A DNA stretch of 64,000 nucleotides, taken from the NCBI RefSeq assembly GCF_050908995.1, contig NC_135119.1, positions 16,678,001-16,742,000 of the forward strand, read 5' to 3'. The position numbers and the translations under genes are program-made. Numbering within the stretch: the first letter of the stretch is position 1; each line of letters opens with the position of its first letter. This document shows positions 13,322 to 26,272 of the stretch, piece after piece. The notes below the pieces were generated by a model. The model was not told the origin of the DNA and did not search any database. It saw only the letters and a program-made list of their open reading frames with translations. This DNA comes from Andrena cerasifolii (Eukaryota > Arthropoda > Insecta > Hymenoptera > Andrenidae).

Positions 13322-15927
13322 GGAAGAAGAGGTTTAGCAGGAGTGGTCGCACGGACACACGCTGCGAATAGCGCTGCGCGCTCGCGATATCACCGCTGAA
13401 TCGAATCCCGTCGATATCTTATTGATGATCGAGGCGCCTCCAGTAGTAGGAAGGTCCGCCCGCGACATGCGTCCCTGCGAATCGGAGATGCAACGGCGGG
13501 CGCTCATTATCGTTCGCGCGCGGCTGCTATTCCCGGCGATTAGCATTTTCATGTAGCTACCTACCCGAGCGACGAGGAAACGCGGCAGTGATTCATCGAA
13601 CGAGTTCTGAGACCGGCAGACAAGCGCCAGAAGGTTTTAATACTCGTCCGGATCGGCGGAGGCATTCGAGCGACGGTGGCCGTCCTCGTGGTCCTTTTCC
13701 CAGAGGCCAGCCTATAAATCTGCGAATCTATAGGCATCTATAAATCCAAGCACGTGCTACTATTTCTGATATCGACATTATTAAGGGAAACGCGTCGTAC
13801 ATACCCGATACAACCGCCTTTCTGTGTATCCGATCAAGCAGATCCATTAAAATGGATACACCTTGTTGCTTACAGACTCGTGTCGCTTCTACCCGCAGCT
13901 ACTCGGTAGCTCGCGATTCTGCCGTGAAAAGTGACGAGAAAGGTGGACGAAGATCAGGAACAGACTAATTAATTACGGAGGGGAGTTTTGCTCTGTTTGC
14001 AGTAGTATAGGCTGTCCGGTGGATTCGATATTTATGGCGACGATGCGCATTATTGATATACCTGCGGGGACGAAACGCGACGTTAATGGTATCTAATTAA
14101 TCACACTTGATACTTTTTCATAAATCAGGAGGCTGTTAGAGATCGTCGATTACAGTGGCAGTTGCTCCAATAATGTTAATACCGAGCAAACAGGTCTCAT
14201 TGTACCTTTTGTACAGAGAGATTCTAGTCTCCTTCATGAATCATTCTGAAATATTAGAAGCTTTCGAATTTTACGGTATCAGATACGCTGCACGCTACTT
14301 TCTTCATTTCCCATTATTAATAATTCAAGTCAACGGGTTCCCACCGAGTTGCTTCGTCTCGGGACATTTTCAGCAAGCCCCGCGGAGCTTCTGCCGCGCA
14401 CCAGAATTCGTTTCGCAAAGCCGAGCCGAAATTAAGCTATCCGTTCACGTAGTTCGTCCGACGAATCGCTCGAGCGGTCGGTTCATTAAGGTCTAATACG
14501 AACGGGTCGTGAATGACAAACGATATATCGGAGCAGCACGGCAACCTCGTCTCATTTTGCATTATATCTGGCCGTTTAACCACCAACGGCAATTACGGAT
14601 CCGGCGTTATTATTCCCGGTGCCCACCTGCACGAACGAGGTTAACGACACTTATCGCGATTGTATCTTCGTTACTGAATCGAGCTTCCTTTTTATGCGAC
14701 TCCGAAAGCTTTAACCCGTGGTCGTCGAAATGAAACGAACGTTAACGACCGAGTTACGTTTAGTGCCATGGTACTCGCCAAGCATCCCATTTTGCAAATA
14801 AATTCAGACTCCCATATCTTTCGCGAACGCAAAGCTGCGTACTTGCTTTCCCGTTTTCGCTCGTCCCAAATGACTATAGAAGGATACAAATACATGGAAA
14901 TGTTTGGGTCGAGAATTATTTCGGCTTTCAGCCTGTTCGATGATTTCGCGTGGAAGGATGCAAGGTAGTTGCGCGGCGTGACGTATATTGGTAAACGGGG
15001 GAATTAATTATGTAACGTTACTTGATTAAAAGTTAGCATTTACGATGGGAGTTCCATTTAGCACCGCATCGACGCGGAACACCGAATCCCTGGAGATTCG
15101 GGTCTCCAAGTGAACCGGGAACGACGAATAAATCCGAAATGTGGAATATGTGTACCTAACGGAAACTGGCGGAGCAGCATTTCGCGTGATTACGGCTACT
15201 TTGGCGTTCGCGGTTACTTATTTTCGCGTATTTATCTACGGCTAAGTAATCAGAGGCAGTGGCTCGTGTACAAAAAAGTAGGTATAATTTTGCGAGAAGA
15301 TGATTTCGGATGACCGAATGGAGGATCGAGTAATGGAATAGTTTTCAAATTGCCGCATTCTAATAGAAGAATACCAAAGAAGATACAGAGTTATAAAACG
15401 GACTTAATAGTGGACCTAAACTCGTCACAGATAGTCATGTTTCGGATGTTTCTAGACAAAATAATATTTTCCATTGCCTCGAGACCATTACGCTAATTAA
15501 TACAATATAGAATTTTGTTGCAGCTATATAAACCTAACCAAACACGAATAACCTAAGTACATACTCCATACTAAAGTGTTAGAGAATCCAATGCCACCTG
15601 AGAGAATTAACACTTTGACAGTTCCCATCACCTAAGTGCACGAGATTTCACGATTTCGATCTGTTACTTTCCGCGAGCTACGAGAATCCAAGTTTATTTC
15701 ACATTTATTTTACAAACTATACCAGTGCTTTGCACTGATCGTAAGTACGCCCCAAAGGTACGTTCGTCAAAGTGTTAAGGTAAATTTCCACCTTACGTGA
15801 AAATTTATCCATTCATTGAACAATTTTCACAGAAGCTAAACATACTTTAACCGAATCGTAAACAAACGATCTTTCTATCGCCAAAAAATTCTTAATACAA
15901 CGCTGATTGATTTCTCTCCTCCCTGAG
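13322..15927. other. Non-coding, no recognised gene
   Basis: Mixed composition. Open frames up to 113 codons (14155-14496) are not recognised and lack supporting splice context. I see nothing else of note. Confidence 0.55.
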
Positions 15928-16186
15928 CAAGGGTGGATCCAGAGGGGGCGATAGGGGCGATCGCCCCCTCTCCCAAGAGTAATAAAAGAAAAATATTACG
16001 ACACTGTGTACTATTCTGTATAAATAATTAATGCGAATGTAATTATTTAGGTTATAGTATCAGATAGAGATATTAAAATATAAATTACAAGGAAATTTGA
16101 AATCTTGTAAAGGAAGATTAAAAATTGTGCTTATGTACTTTTACATATTTCGCCCCCTCCAAGACAGGCTCCTGAGTCCGCCACTG
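15928..16186 (+). mobile_element. hAT-type MITE copy 1 (259 bp)
   Basis: Perfect 8-bp target duplication TCCCTGAG at 15920-15927 and 16187-16194. Left end CAAGGGTGGATCCAGAGGGG; right end CCTGAGTCCGCCACTG is roughly its complement (CAGTGGCGGA...). A second copy of the same family lies at 43608-43867 in the same orientation. An 8-bp duplication and these ends are typical of hAT elements. Confidence 0.92.
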
Positions 16187-17645
16187 TCCCTGAGCATCGC
16201 TAACATAACGTACCCTATTAGTGAAACCTTTTATAGAATCGGCAACCACGATTTCAACACGAATATCACATTAGAAACTGACCTCGAGAACAGTTGGCGA
16301 TAGCGAATATCTTGAAAATATTTGCTCACGGAAATCGCAAGGTGTTTGTTTGCCGTTCTAACGCGCCGCTCTAAAGCGTTTCAAATTTTACTGGGTAATC
16401 TACGGACGAGGACGGCCGTTTCCAAGAGGGAGCCCACGAAACGGCAAACGAAATATCTGTCAAAACGCTCGGTGCCGCTTGAAGCGGCGTAATTGGAAAA
16501 AGAGGAACGACCCATAAAGGTTAAAATTGTACGCGCCGAAGCGAATCGCCGCGCTGGCGAGCCGATCGTTCGCCGATAAATTTCCCCTGAATTACAAACA
16601 GAAAAAGCTGCGCCGCGCAAAGAGCGGAATTATTTTTCGTTGCAGATCTATCGGCGCAGATTGCGCTCGCCGCGTTTATTCATCATTCATTGGACGGAGT
16701 GAAATTCACGGCGTTGAATCTGCTCGCAGCAGAATGGAAATCGTAGAGAAGGAACGCACACTTTTATCTCACGAATCGGTGACACAATGGGGAAACGGTA
16801 GAAGAATAGACACACGGATCAAAGTGTCTTCTGTACATCATTCGTATCTTACACGCTCGCTTGCTTATCACGTATATAAGATAGTCGGTACACATACACA
16901 AAGTGTCTTATCAATACTGAAAATCCCACGGTCAACACTCTAGCGTCGCAGGCAAAACAGCCGTCACGTTTCTCGATCGCGATTCGCTCTTTCGCCAGTT
17001 TTCCCTCGAACGACGAAATATTCGTCGAGAGCTACGTGACGCACAAAGCTTCGTCAGCGGACAGCAAATATCTTCAATCACACTGGAAACTTCCCCTATG
17101 CTAGTCAGACCCTGCGTCATTCTAGTCTTTCTAACAGCAAATTCGAGCGACCTTTCCCTAAATGTCCATTGCTACTCGAACATCCCTTAAAACTATTCAA
17201 CTGCACCAACCAATTCAAATTCGAATTCCTGGCCCTCCAATAATCCGCAGCTTGCTTCACCTCTCAACCAGGCTGTCTCAAATTCGAAGTCATGAAATTT
17301 AATTAGTCACGCCACGCGCAATGCCGGAAATGCAAGGAAGGAAAAAAACAGCAGAAACCTCTTTCTCTGCAGGATTCGATCCCCCAGCCCTTTGCTCTCG
17401 ATTCAGCAGTTGAAAGCTACGTCTTCATTAGCGAAGACATTTGCATTGCTTTCATCAAGATCTGCAATCTAAAAGGTGAAGGAAGTCGATCCGACCACTT
17501 GAAGAGTTTAATGTCTGAATTGACTTTTTATAAAAATGGCTAGGAAGTTAGTGGCTAATAATTTAGGATCTTTTGTACACATGCGTCCTCAGCGTTTCTA
17601 GCCTGGCTTGCTGATCGTAGCTTCCCTAAGTGAATCTAAGGTCTA
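16187..17645. other. Non-coding, no recognised gene
   Basis: Open frame 16527-16943 (138 codons) and its antisense neighbours match no family I know. No repeats noted. Confidence 0.5.
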
Positions 17646-18034
17646 CCGTCAAGGACCCAGTTCCTGATCAGAACCCAATTCCTGATCAGTTTAAGAAAAT
17701 AAACCAAATGATAAGCTTACTATGATACAAATTTATTCCAACAAATTACTAAATAATTATGAAGTATTTTGAAATTTATACGCAAAATTTGATAGCTCAT
17801 ATTAAAACGTGCGAAGGTGATCAGAAACTGCACCCTTTGCATTTTTCACTTTCAAAGTTAAATTATAAAATAATTATTATTACGTGTGCACTTTTATTAA
17901 TGCCAAATTAAAGATAAAACATAGATTCACTGAAATAACAAAAAAATCTTTTACATTTGTTTAAGTTTTCCCTTTAGACGTTTAAAAATCCGCGGTAGTT
18001 ACTCTTAAGTGATCAGGACCTGGGTCCTTGACGG
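17646..18034. mobile_element. TA-flanked MITE (389 bp)
   Basis: TA at 17644 and 18035 flank CCGTCAAGGACCCAG...TCCTGATCA and the complementary TGATCAGGA..CTGGGTCCTTGACGG. The subterminal motif CCTGATCAG is repeated next to the left end. AT-rich interior, no coding sequence. Confidence 0.8.
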
Positions 18035-19324
18035 TAGTACATTTCACGATCTTCGTGGCAACGGAAAGGAATGTCATCCTCACGGTCTGTCTCCGTGTTC
18101 ACTTTAGTGGGACACCTATCCATCGCCGCTATCGATTGAAAAGACAGAGTTTCCTTGGAACCCGTCAGCTTTACGCTGAAAATCCCTATCTCTCCATATA
18201 AGCGTGCTCGTCGAACAATCAACGTTCCAGCGCGTCGATAGAAAAACAGATACTCCGACGGGAGGGAACGCGGTTCCCGATTACGTAAGGGCCTATAATC
18301 GCTGGAAAATGTGGAAAGGCACTCGATCGTCGTTGCAGCGAGTAAATAACAGCGCGACGGATGGTAATGGTGCCCGGCTCTTTCGATTGATTCCATTTTG
18401 CCCCGATGAAAACACGATGGCAGATGGGGTCGCGTTGCGCTTTATTGCGCCCCGCGGGTAGGGAAACGCGAGGGGAAACACGATGATCGGGAATCGGCTC
18501 CCTCGATCGATCTTGCAGGTAGCGCAAGCTGCTGTAACGCCACCGGTATCTTTCAGCTGAAAGGAATCACGTGCCCGTCGACACGGTGAACCCACCCGTT
18601 TAGGGACCAGGCCCACGCTGGGGCCTTATCAAGCGGACACCTCGCCACCTTCCGCGGCAATTGCAGCGCGCGCGTGTGCCGTCAATATTCAACATCCGTC
18701 TCTGTGGCGACAAATTATCGCACGCATCGATGCCGATCGATGTGCTGCGCGAGGCGACCGATTTCCTCGAAGCTCCCTGGGACACGGAGCCGATGATTTC
18801 GAGGTCGCGCTGTACACGCGTCACCGGGGATCGTCTGCCAAGTCAGCCGCGGACAAATAAGCTGGTCCAACATCTCTGACGTCCCTTCTCGCAGACTCTG
18901 CCTCTCCTCCCTCCCTCTGCCTCCCCTATCGTCTTCGCTCCTCCATTCTTTCACCTCGCCCGTCCGACACCCTCCCCCTCGTTCGCTGGTTCGATCCCGC
19001 GGACTCCTTCCCGTCCTCCGAGCCGTCGTATCTACGGGTCGTTGATATCGCGTCGCCTCGTGTTTTCTCGGATAACGTTTCTGTAGCCGCCGTCTGCCGC
19101 GATCGCGCCGCGACGTGCAGCGCCGCGGCGACAACGACGACGGCGGCGCGTTACGTGCTCGACGATAATAATTATTGACAGATGCGGGTGACTAATGCCT
19201 CGCGATGGCCAAGACGCTCGTCTAGCGTGAGTAAATGGTCAGCTCGCGAGCCCTTGTCCGCGGGGAAGTGGACCCCGGGCAGCCGAGGAGGGAGGTGGCA
19301 GCACGCCGCCGTCCTGCTGCAAGT
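18035..19324. other. GC/CpG-rich non-coding block
   Basis: High CpG content with several overlapping, unrecognised open frames on both strands (up to 139 codons). A pyrimidine-rich stretch lies near 18890-19030. Possible promoter or enhancer by composition only. Confidence 0.4.
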
Positions 19325-19612
19325 TTAACCCTTAACTGGTATACTGTTTTTGGCAAACGTGGCTGGTACACTGGGGTCGTGGCAGACCCCAAATAAAAAA
19401 GGACACAGAAATTTGTAAAGTCGACCCTGAATCAACCTCTATGAATATTTTGCTCTTAGGTAATGTGTAAAATAATAGAAACCTAGAAAGTTAAACTATT
19501 ATTATAAAATTAATTAGAAAAACAGTTTACAAGCTTAGACAACCAAGAATTTTGCAGCGAACTTTGCGTGCCTGGGGTCATGAGCGACCCCAAGATACCA
19601 GTTAAGGGTTAA
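19325..19612. mobile_element. piggyBac-type MITE (288 bp)
   Basis: TTAA at 19325 and 19609. Both ends read TTAACCCTTAACTGGTAT inward, followed by inverted TGGGGTCG..GACCCC subterminal blocks (19372-19394 and 19573-19592). TTAACCC ends with a TTAA duplication are typical of piggyBac relatives. Confidence 0.88.
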
Positions 19613-20582
19613 CAACGATGGCACGAGATTGCGCGAACGGTTTTGGGAACTGCGAGCTGACCCTGGGTGTTTAGTGGCGACGGAGACTGGAGGCACTTCG
19701 GAGGTGGGTAGGCTAAGTCTGCGAAGTCGTTTTGGGTTAAGGAAGGTCGCGATAGTTGGGCACCTTTGGAAGTTTCCATGCAAGCAAATCGAATGCTGCC
19801 ACTTTTCTTCGTTTGTGAATATTGGATGGGAATAGGGCGAAATATGGATCTACAAAATTCCGTCTGGGAATGAGTGGAAGAATTCTATTGAAAATCTTCT
19901 AGCAATCACGCGGTGATAGTTAGTCATTGTATTAATGCGGTATTGAGGGAAGTTTGTTTTCACGGGAAAGTGGTTGGAAGCTGAAGCTTGTCTTTCTTAC
20001 AACAATTCGGGGTAAAGCACTCCGAACATATCGAAGCTTGGGAGTAGAAAGATGCTGTCTCTGAATCGCCCTGTAGAGTCTTGGCACATTCCCTTCTCCT
20101 TCAGGTACAAACTGTTTTCATTCAAAAGTGAAGGAAACCTAAATGCTCTCATTCATTATTCATAGTGCCATCTACTTCGAGACATCTGTGTTTCCAGAGC
20201 GCTTCCTCCCAACTTCTTAAAGAAACCAAAATTAATATCAAACCTCCTTAACATTCATTCTACTCTGCATCCATTTAAAACTCAGCCTCCCCTCGTGCCT
20301 CCGCCACTTGTATCTATATCCCAGAAACGAAAGGCATTCAGACGTCTCACTTTTTACATAAATGAATACATCTACGTACTATATCCGAACTCTCTCTCTA
20401 CCTCCAGACAGTTTGATCCACCAAAAGTCGTGAAAACATGGAATTCAGTTCTCATTCCTAACCCTTCGACGCTGTATAAATACCTTGCAGGTTACCATTA
20501 TTTCCAAATAAAGAAAAATACGTTCCGACCCATTTCATTCACACAAATTTTAATGCTATCACGATCTAAAATTCTTATCCCC
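19613..20582. other. Non-coding, no recognised gene
   Basis: AT-rich sequence. The open frame 20295-20675 runs into the next transposon and is not a gene. Confidence 0.55.
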
Positions 20583-21323
20583 TTAAGGCGACTAGGCAGT
20601 CAGAAAGTCGATAATTTTTGTCCTTTTTCAAAAGCACCACCCTTCCCCAGTAAAATGCCCTTTGGTTCATGTTAAAATTCGCAAAATTAAAGATCTTACA
20701 GCCGAAAAGGTCGAGCGCACCATAAACAGTTTCCGCGCACACCCAGGTAGACTAGATTCCTCTTTCGAAACTTTAAACGCGTTTTTCTCGGAATCATATT
20801 TCCTCTTCGTTTTGCAATGATTGCGAAAAAACGGAAGTACAAATCGATTTGAAAAAAATTGAGCGTATGTGAAACATGCGTAGTTACGACCTCAACCTAC
20901 GCATAAGTCTGTGAAAACTCCTATTTTGATAAAAAAAAATAAAATGGCTCTTTTCCCTGGCGAAAAATCACGTTTCTTTAAAATTTGCCGTTTTACAGCC
21001 GCCATTTTTGTAATTATAATTTCTTTTCTTTCTCAATAGGTTCAGGGCAAAGTGTGAATTTCAGAATATATTTCACAACTCAATTTCTTACGGCCAGAAT
21101 CACTGCAAAATTACAGCGGCTCCAAAAAAAAAACTACATAACAGACCACTGTAGTGCTGTCATACACATGTATATATTATTGAAATAATTCTTTTTACTG
21201 TTTATAGTATTAATAATCATTACCCAAAAGTACTAGTCACAATTTGTATTCATATCCTCGTAATTAATTCGCAAAAAATACTTGATTTTCGAGCGATCTG
21301 ACTGCCCGTTTAGTCCCCCTAAA
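20583..21323. mobile_element. TTAA-type MITE, related to 6906-7899 in inverse orientation
   Basis: Left TTAA then GGCGACTAGGCAGTC; right end GACTGCCCGTTTAGTCCCCC followed by CTAA (decayed TTAA). The right half (CATTACCCAAAAGTAC, CACAATTTGTATTCAT, TAATTAATTCGCAAAAAAT) is the reverse complement of the left half of the element at 6906. Carries the 20-base core CTTTAAACGCGTTTTTCTCG at 20771-20790. Confidence 0.82.
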
Positions 21324-24300
21324 GAATCAGTAACAGCAACAAGTAGGGTAAACGCGCCAATAAACGAGCACGTAAGGCTAATGAATGAGCACTATTATAA
21401 AATTATGTTTGCAGCGCGATTGATTCCACGTGCTGCAAAAATTCTTTTGACATGGAGCAATAAATTAAAAGAAGTCTTTAAATAATTAGTTGCTCATTTT
21501 AATAACTTATTTTACTCATTTTAATAAAAAATGTCCATTTACTGGTACATCCACCCCACGTAGCTCGATACGCGTATAGGATGGGTCGAAACGGACCCCG
21601 CGCCCGCCAGGCGAGGGTTACAGCAGTTGGAGGAGAGGCTCTCTCAAGGCAGCCAACAGTAGCCAAACGAACCGCGTGCTCCTCGGCGAGGGTACACGTG
21701 CACACTGTGCGTAACCGGTGTCCCCGGTTCTCATTTCTTTTTCCTTCCCCCTTTTTTCTTTTTCGTTCACCTCGAGCCGCGTGCACGCGGAGGACATTGT
21801 GAGAGGCAAAGTGTACCCCGATAATTACATAATTTCCTGTAATGTGTTTTTTCCAGCGTCCCGCGGCTCTGGATCTCGTATCGTCTGACGCCGATACCCT
21901 GGCTACGCTCGCGGAGTAAATAGAAGATTACCAGGAGGACTTTAACACCTTCCTCGCAGTGGCGCACGGTGTGATGCAATCCGCGCAGCCGAGCGTTCTC
22001 CAGCCGTTCTCCTCTCACGGCTTCGGATCGAATTCCTACGCGCGTTGCGTTATTCCATTTGCGCGCCTTGCATCCCGCCCGTGTACGCGCGTGCGAGTGT
22101 GTCCGTCGCGCGAAATCGGATTAGCCGCCACATTTCTGACGATGGACCATTGGATACGTTCGGTACCCGGGTCACCGATGCGTCTCGTTGGAAAAGGCGC
22201 TTCAGGTGGTGCAATTATTGCCCGGTCGTCGCGATCTTGAGGGAACTTTCGCTGATTTTAAACCTCTTCCAAATTCCCGCCGAAACGAACGAAATTTCTG
22301 GTCACGGACAATCGGGCCCGTTTCGAAAGCGACTCCGTGGACGTTTCTCGCCTGAAGAGACTCGAAGCCACTTTTAATTGCCGCGAGAGAGAACGCGAAC
22401 GAAGGCTGGGCAAGCTGGCAGAGATAAGAGCGCCTCCGTGCCCATGTTTTTCCACCGATATAAAGCGCGGCCATCGAATCAACCATTCGCGGACTCGCTT
22501 TCCATCCAGCGGGCGCTGTGTAAAGCGCGAATTTCGTTGTGCGGGGCTTCGGTTCGGTGAGCCTCGTGATTTCGCGCTCGTCCGCGCGTTTAATGTCGCC
22601 GTTCGACGCCGACGAGACACTTGTTGCGATCTGCGCCCGTGGAAATCGCCGTAATGACGACAAATTTGTGTCGAGGGCTTCCATTCGTTGGCTCGCTCTC
22701 TTGCATCGAGGTATTTGTTGGTTTATTCATTTAGCTGGCGAGACAAATGTATAGCGGCCTTTCATTCGAAGTCGCTTGCTGCTCGAAGATATCTTTACGC
22801 GTTTTATTGCTCGAAAGAAATCCTACTGTTTAATCGTATCGCGCAGCGTTATTTAAGTAATTACTCGTGGAAAGAATTCTACAAATGTTTGCTCAACTGT
22901 TGCGGAAATTTCGAGTAACAGTTATGTAAATGATTGTTCAGCGATTGTTTGGAAGAGAATGTAGTTGTTAGGAGTACGTTACTATTTTTTATCCAACATT
23001 TGAATAATTATTTATTCACTCGCCTCTGACTTATTCGCGAGAGTGTTACTCGAATGCTTAATTAGGTAAAAAGTTGCCTAAATTGTTCTTCGTTTGAACG
23101 AATATGAATCACTGGCAACTGAATGCGTTACGCTTCGAATTATCGAGATATTGCAATTAAAACTTTCAACGCGACCAACCCTCTCACCCAACTTCAGGCC
23201 ATTAAATTCCTTTTTCCGGGGAAAGTTGGCGAAAATATTTACTATCAACTACCCAGCACTGTGCAAAACAAATTAATGCAATGGCAACAATTACTCCGAG
23301 TGCCATTAGCAAAGTGACATAAAAGACTATGAATATATTCCGTAACACAGTCAATTTTGAACTTATTAAGTACAATTTCATATTAAATTCGACGCTAAGG
23401 AACTTTCTGCGCAACCCAGAAGAAGCCTATTTCCCATATGATCGCCAGCACGTGTGTTTTCGTGGCTCGTTCCCAGCGAATCGCCCTGTATATTTATAAT
23501 TATCCCTCGTACTACGTGCAACACGCGTGACTCTAACAACACATTGCCTAAACGATCGCACGGACACGTTAAAAACAAAATTGAACCCAGATTCAAGCTG
23601 ATTCTTCAATACTACGCGCGGACGTTACACCAGCAAGCCTCGGAGCGGAGCGATTTTGATTCGCAGAGGGGAAAAGGCGTGAATTCCTTAACAATTTCAC
23701 CGCCGCGTTTATTGGAGCGTCGTCAAGTGAAACGTTACATAATAAAACCAAATCAAAGGCGTGCTCTTCCTTTCTCTCATGTGCCAGTTCCTAGTAATTT
23801 GCATCGAAGCTGTGCGAATCGAACGCACGTGAACGTGCCTTTATTCACCGGCGGATAAATAACTGGGTTAATTTCGCGCATGCAAGCGATTCCTACGGCC
23901 CGATAACGGTTATCGAGTCGAGGCAACTTATCTGGCGAATCAGTTCGAGTCGCGGTGAACACCTCGAGATACGACCAGCCATCTCTCCTGTGTAAATCCT
24001 CCTCGTAACTACGCGAATCCTGCCCGATCAACAATCGCGTCCACGTGCGAAGACTATCGGCGACGATGTTCGAAGCGTTATCGACGCAGGCACCAGTGGA
24101 TAGTTCTAAACGCGTGCCGGTCTCCTTTGCGTGACAAACGCTGACGATACAACTGGTTCGATCATCTATTTGCACGCTAAGGGAAGAAAAGCCACCGTGC
24201 TCGATGAGGCAATTCAGAGATTATGTATTTCCGCGAGACTGTTCCACGGGGGCTTCTTGAAACTCGGAACGACGATCGGGAATAGTAACATTAACAGAGC

Positions 24301-24545
24301 TCTTGGAAACTTGAATGAAGATAGTAGAATCGTGGGTCCAAGTTGGCGATAGAAACACTTGAGGAATTAATGAATGACAATTTTGGCAATTTTACTGTAT
24401 TCCTTCCTGTTTTACTCTAGTCACATTGGAAATAATATTTAAAATGTTGGAGAGCCCAGGAAATTAGGTGAAGAGTATCAATTACGTACATAATTGGTGA
24501 GACTTATTCGGAGAAACCAAAGTATCTTAATTTAATATGCATGTG
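21324..24545. other. Non-coding, partly CpG-rich; no recognised gene
   Basis: A CpG-rich block (about 21550-22700) is followed by AT-rich DNA. Open frames up to 160 codons overlap on opposite strands and are unrecognised. No repeats or RNA genes seen. Confidence 0.5.
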
Positions 24546-24849
24546 TTAAGGGGTCATATATGTTTCTCAGCACTAAAACGTAGTCAATGCTTGCGAATGA
24601 TTCAGGGATAAACTATTAACCCTTTAGCGCCCAGACAGTTTTCCCGGCGGAATAAAATGATTTCCTGCGATTAGTTAACTGAAAAATGGTTCCGATGCAT
24701 GCACTTACGTCGTTCTTCGCCCGAAATAGCCAGTGGAAATATGATTTTCTAGAAGTGACGTATACGTCACGCTGGGCGTGTACAGAGTAAAATGTGGCTC
24801 AATATTTAGAATACAAAATTTGTGTTTTAAATGCATGTTTACTATAATG

Positions 24850-24959
24850 TGTAAGAGATCTTAAAAGTATAAATGAATAAAACACGAGTGTACCTTTTCT
24901 CAACATTTCTAAACGATATGCTCGTGTTTTATTCATTTATATTGTTAAGATCTCTTACA
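24850..24959. repeat. 110-bp palindrome inside the piggyBac remnant
   Basis: Left arm TGTAAGAGATCTTAA...ATAAATGAATAAAACACGAG pairs with right arm CTCGTGTTTTATTCATTTAT...TTAAGATCTCTTACA, with a loop of about 30 bases. Likely a small nested palindromic element. Confidence 0.8.
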
Positions 24960-25039
24960 AATGAAAAGAAGAATAGGTACGTATGTTTGTTATCGAATGT
25001 ATAAACGAAGTACAAAATTTTAATTTTTGCTATGGTAAT

Positions 25040-25153
25040 TTACAAAACAATTTCTTTTTGCGCTCGAGCAAAGTGAACATTGCACTTATAGCAGTTTGAT
25101 TGAATGTGGCCAGAAGGGCAAAGTTTACAGCGCTGTCTGTCATCGCTGAACAC
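25040..25153 (-). pseudogene. piggyBac transposase C-terminal cysteine-rich domain, fragment
   Basis: A 37-codon minus-strand frame ending in TAA at 25042-25040. It carries a zinc-binding pattern CKLC...H....CYKC..H, which is the C-terminal RING-like cysteine-rich domain of piggyBac transposases that contacts the element ends. A TAG stop lies a few codons upstream and no catalytic DDE region could be found, so this is a relic. Its position inside TTAACCC-ended DNA supports the call. Confidence 0.75.
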
Positions 25154-25951
25154 AATCTAATCCAACATTGTCGAAGCGTTGTAGATCTGAGGGTTTAGAA
25201 TTAGAAGTCGACTCTTGCCGTGACTTCTTTGGTGGTGGAGCATTTACCGGGGGACGTCCGCGCAATAGAAGCCATTATACGAATGAAACAAATTTCGCTT
25301 TTTTAATCCGTACGCGCCCAGTGTGAAAAATTGATCGAATCAAACTTTACAAGTAATTTTCTTTTAGTATAACAATTAATTTGCACGTGTCTACCAAATA
25401 AAATGTAAAGAAAAATATTTTACTCTCAACTTCTTAAAGAGAACAAGAGCAAAGTTTCAGGTTGTCGAAAAATGTCCAACATGTATTCGCTAGAAACGTT
25501 TCCATGCTTACTGTAAACATTATTTACAGCGGTAAACGCATCAGTGGCTTGCACCTCGGAGCTATTTAGAGAACTGAACCGTTTTGGGACCCAAAATTAT
25601 TTACTATCGATTTTTTTTATACGCTAAAGGGTTAATCCGATCGGTTTAATTCTTTTTGTGTTTTATAGATATATGTTTATATACGTATGGTTATATACGT
25701 CAGGTATGAGAATTGGAGGATTTTTAAAAATGTGGGTTTTTCTTGAAATATCATTTTCCAAGACGGTGGGCATGATTACTGCCTCACCGTTCATCCGATT
25801 AACTTCATTATTTACACACATATTCTACATAAGATTCGTTATCCGGTGACGGTGAAGTTTTTCATTTAAATTCAACCACTTTTTAATAATAAGTAAGAAC
25901 GTACGACTTTTATAGCGAAAATCAAGACGGTTGATTATGCACAAAATAACA

Positions 25952-26170
25952 TTAATATAAAATAATATAAAATAGTATAAAATAATATGAAATAATATGA
26001 AATAATATGAAATAATATGAAATAATATGAAATAATATAAAATAATATAAAATAATATAAAATAATATAAAATAATATAAAATAATATAAAATAATATAA
26101 AATAATATAAAATAATATAAAATAATTGTAAAATCATTTAAAATCATGTAAAATAATGTAAAATAATATA
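25952..26170. repeat. 10-bp minisatellite (AATAATATAA)n
   Basis: About 20 tandem copies of a 10-base AT-only unit with a few variants (AATAATATGA, AATAGTATAA). Long Tyr/Phe/Ile-rich minus-strand open frames here are artefacts of the repeat. Confidence 0.92.
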
Positions 26171-26205
26171 AAAAAGTAGTTGATGGCCATATCACAGGCT
26201 AGCGA

Positions 26206-26272
26206 GAACTATCACGGAGTTACCAGAGTACTATCATGGAGTAACCAGAGCTATCACGGAGTAACCCGAGTA
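26206..26272. repeat. Short tandem repeat, about 22-bp unit x3
   Basis: Three copies of ACTATCACGGAGTAACCAGA-like units; a related partial copy at about 26427-26455 (ACTATCACGAACTTACCCGAG) suggests these are ends of a further small element ending in TAGGGTAAACTCGGGTAA. Confidence 0.65.

Larger units (their letters stand above)
24616..25635 (-). mobile_element. Decayed piggyBac transposon (about 1.0 kb)
   Basis: TTAA at 24616 and 25632; ends read TTAACCCTTTAGCG inward on both sides, the standard piggyBac pattern. A GCGCCCAG motif recurs near each end. Minus-strand sequence 25141-25040 encodes a transposase C-terminal cysteine-rich domain; the rest of the transposase is deleted or broken, so the element cannot move itself. 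Confidence 0.85.

Noticed and set aside
18975..18995. GGTTCGATCCC, a tRNA B-box-like motif
   Set aside because: No A box or cloverleaf upstream; pyrimidine-rich flanks.
25441..25475. GAGCAAAGTTTCAGGT resembles the mature miR-87 sequence as I remember it
   Set aside because: No complementary arm is present within the expected distance, and the site lies inside a decayed piggyBac element; probably coincidence.
25935..26195. Tyr/Ile/Phe-rich minus-strand membrane-like frame
   Set aside because: Translation of the 10-bp AT minisatellite.
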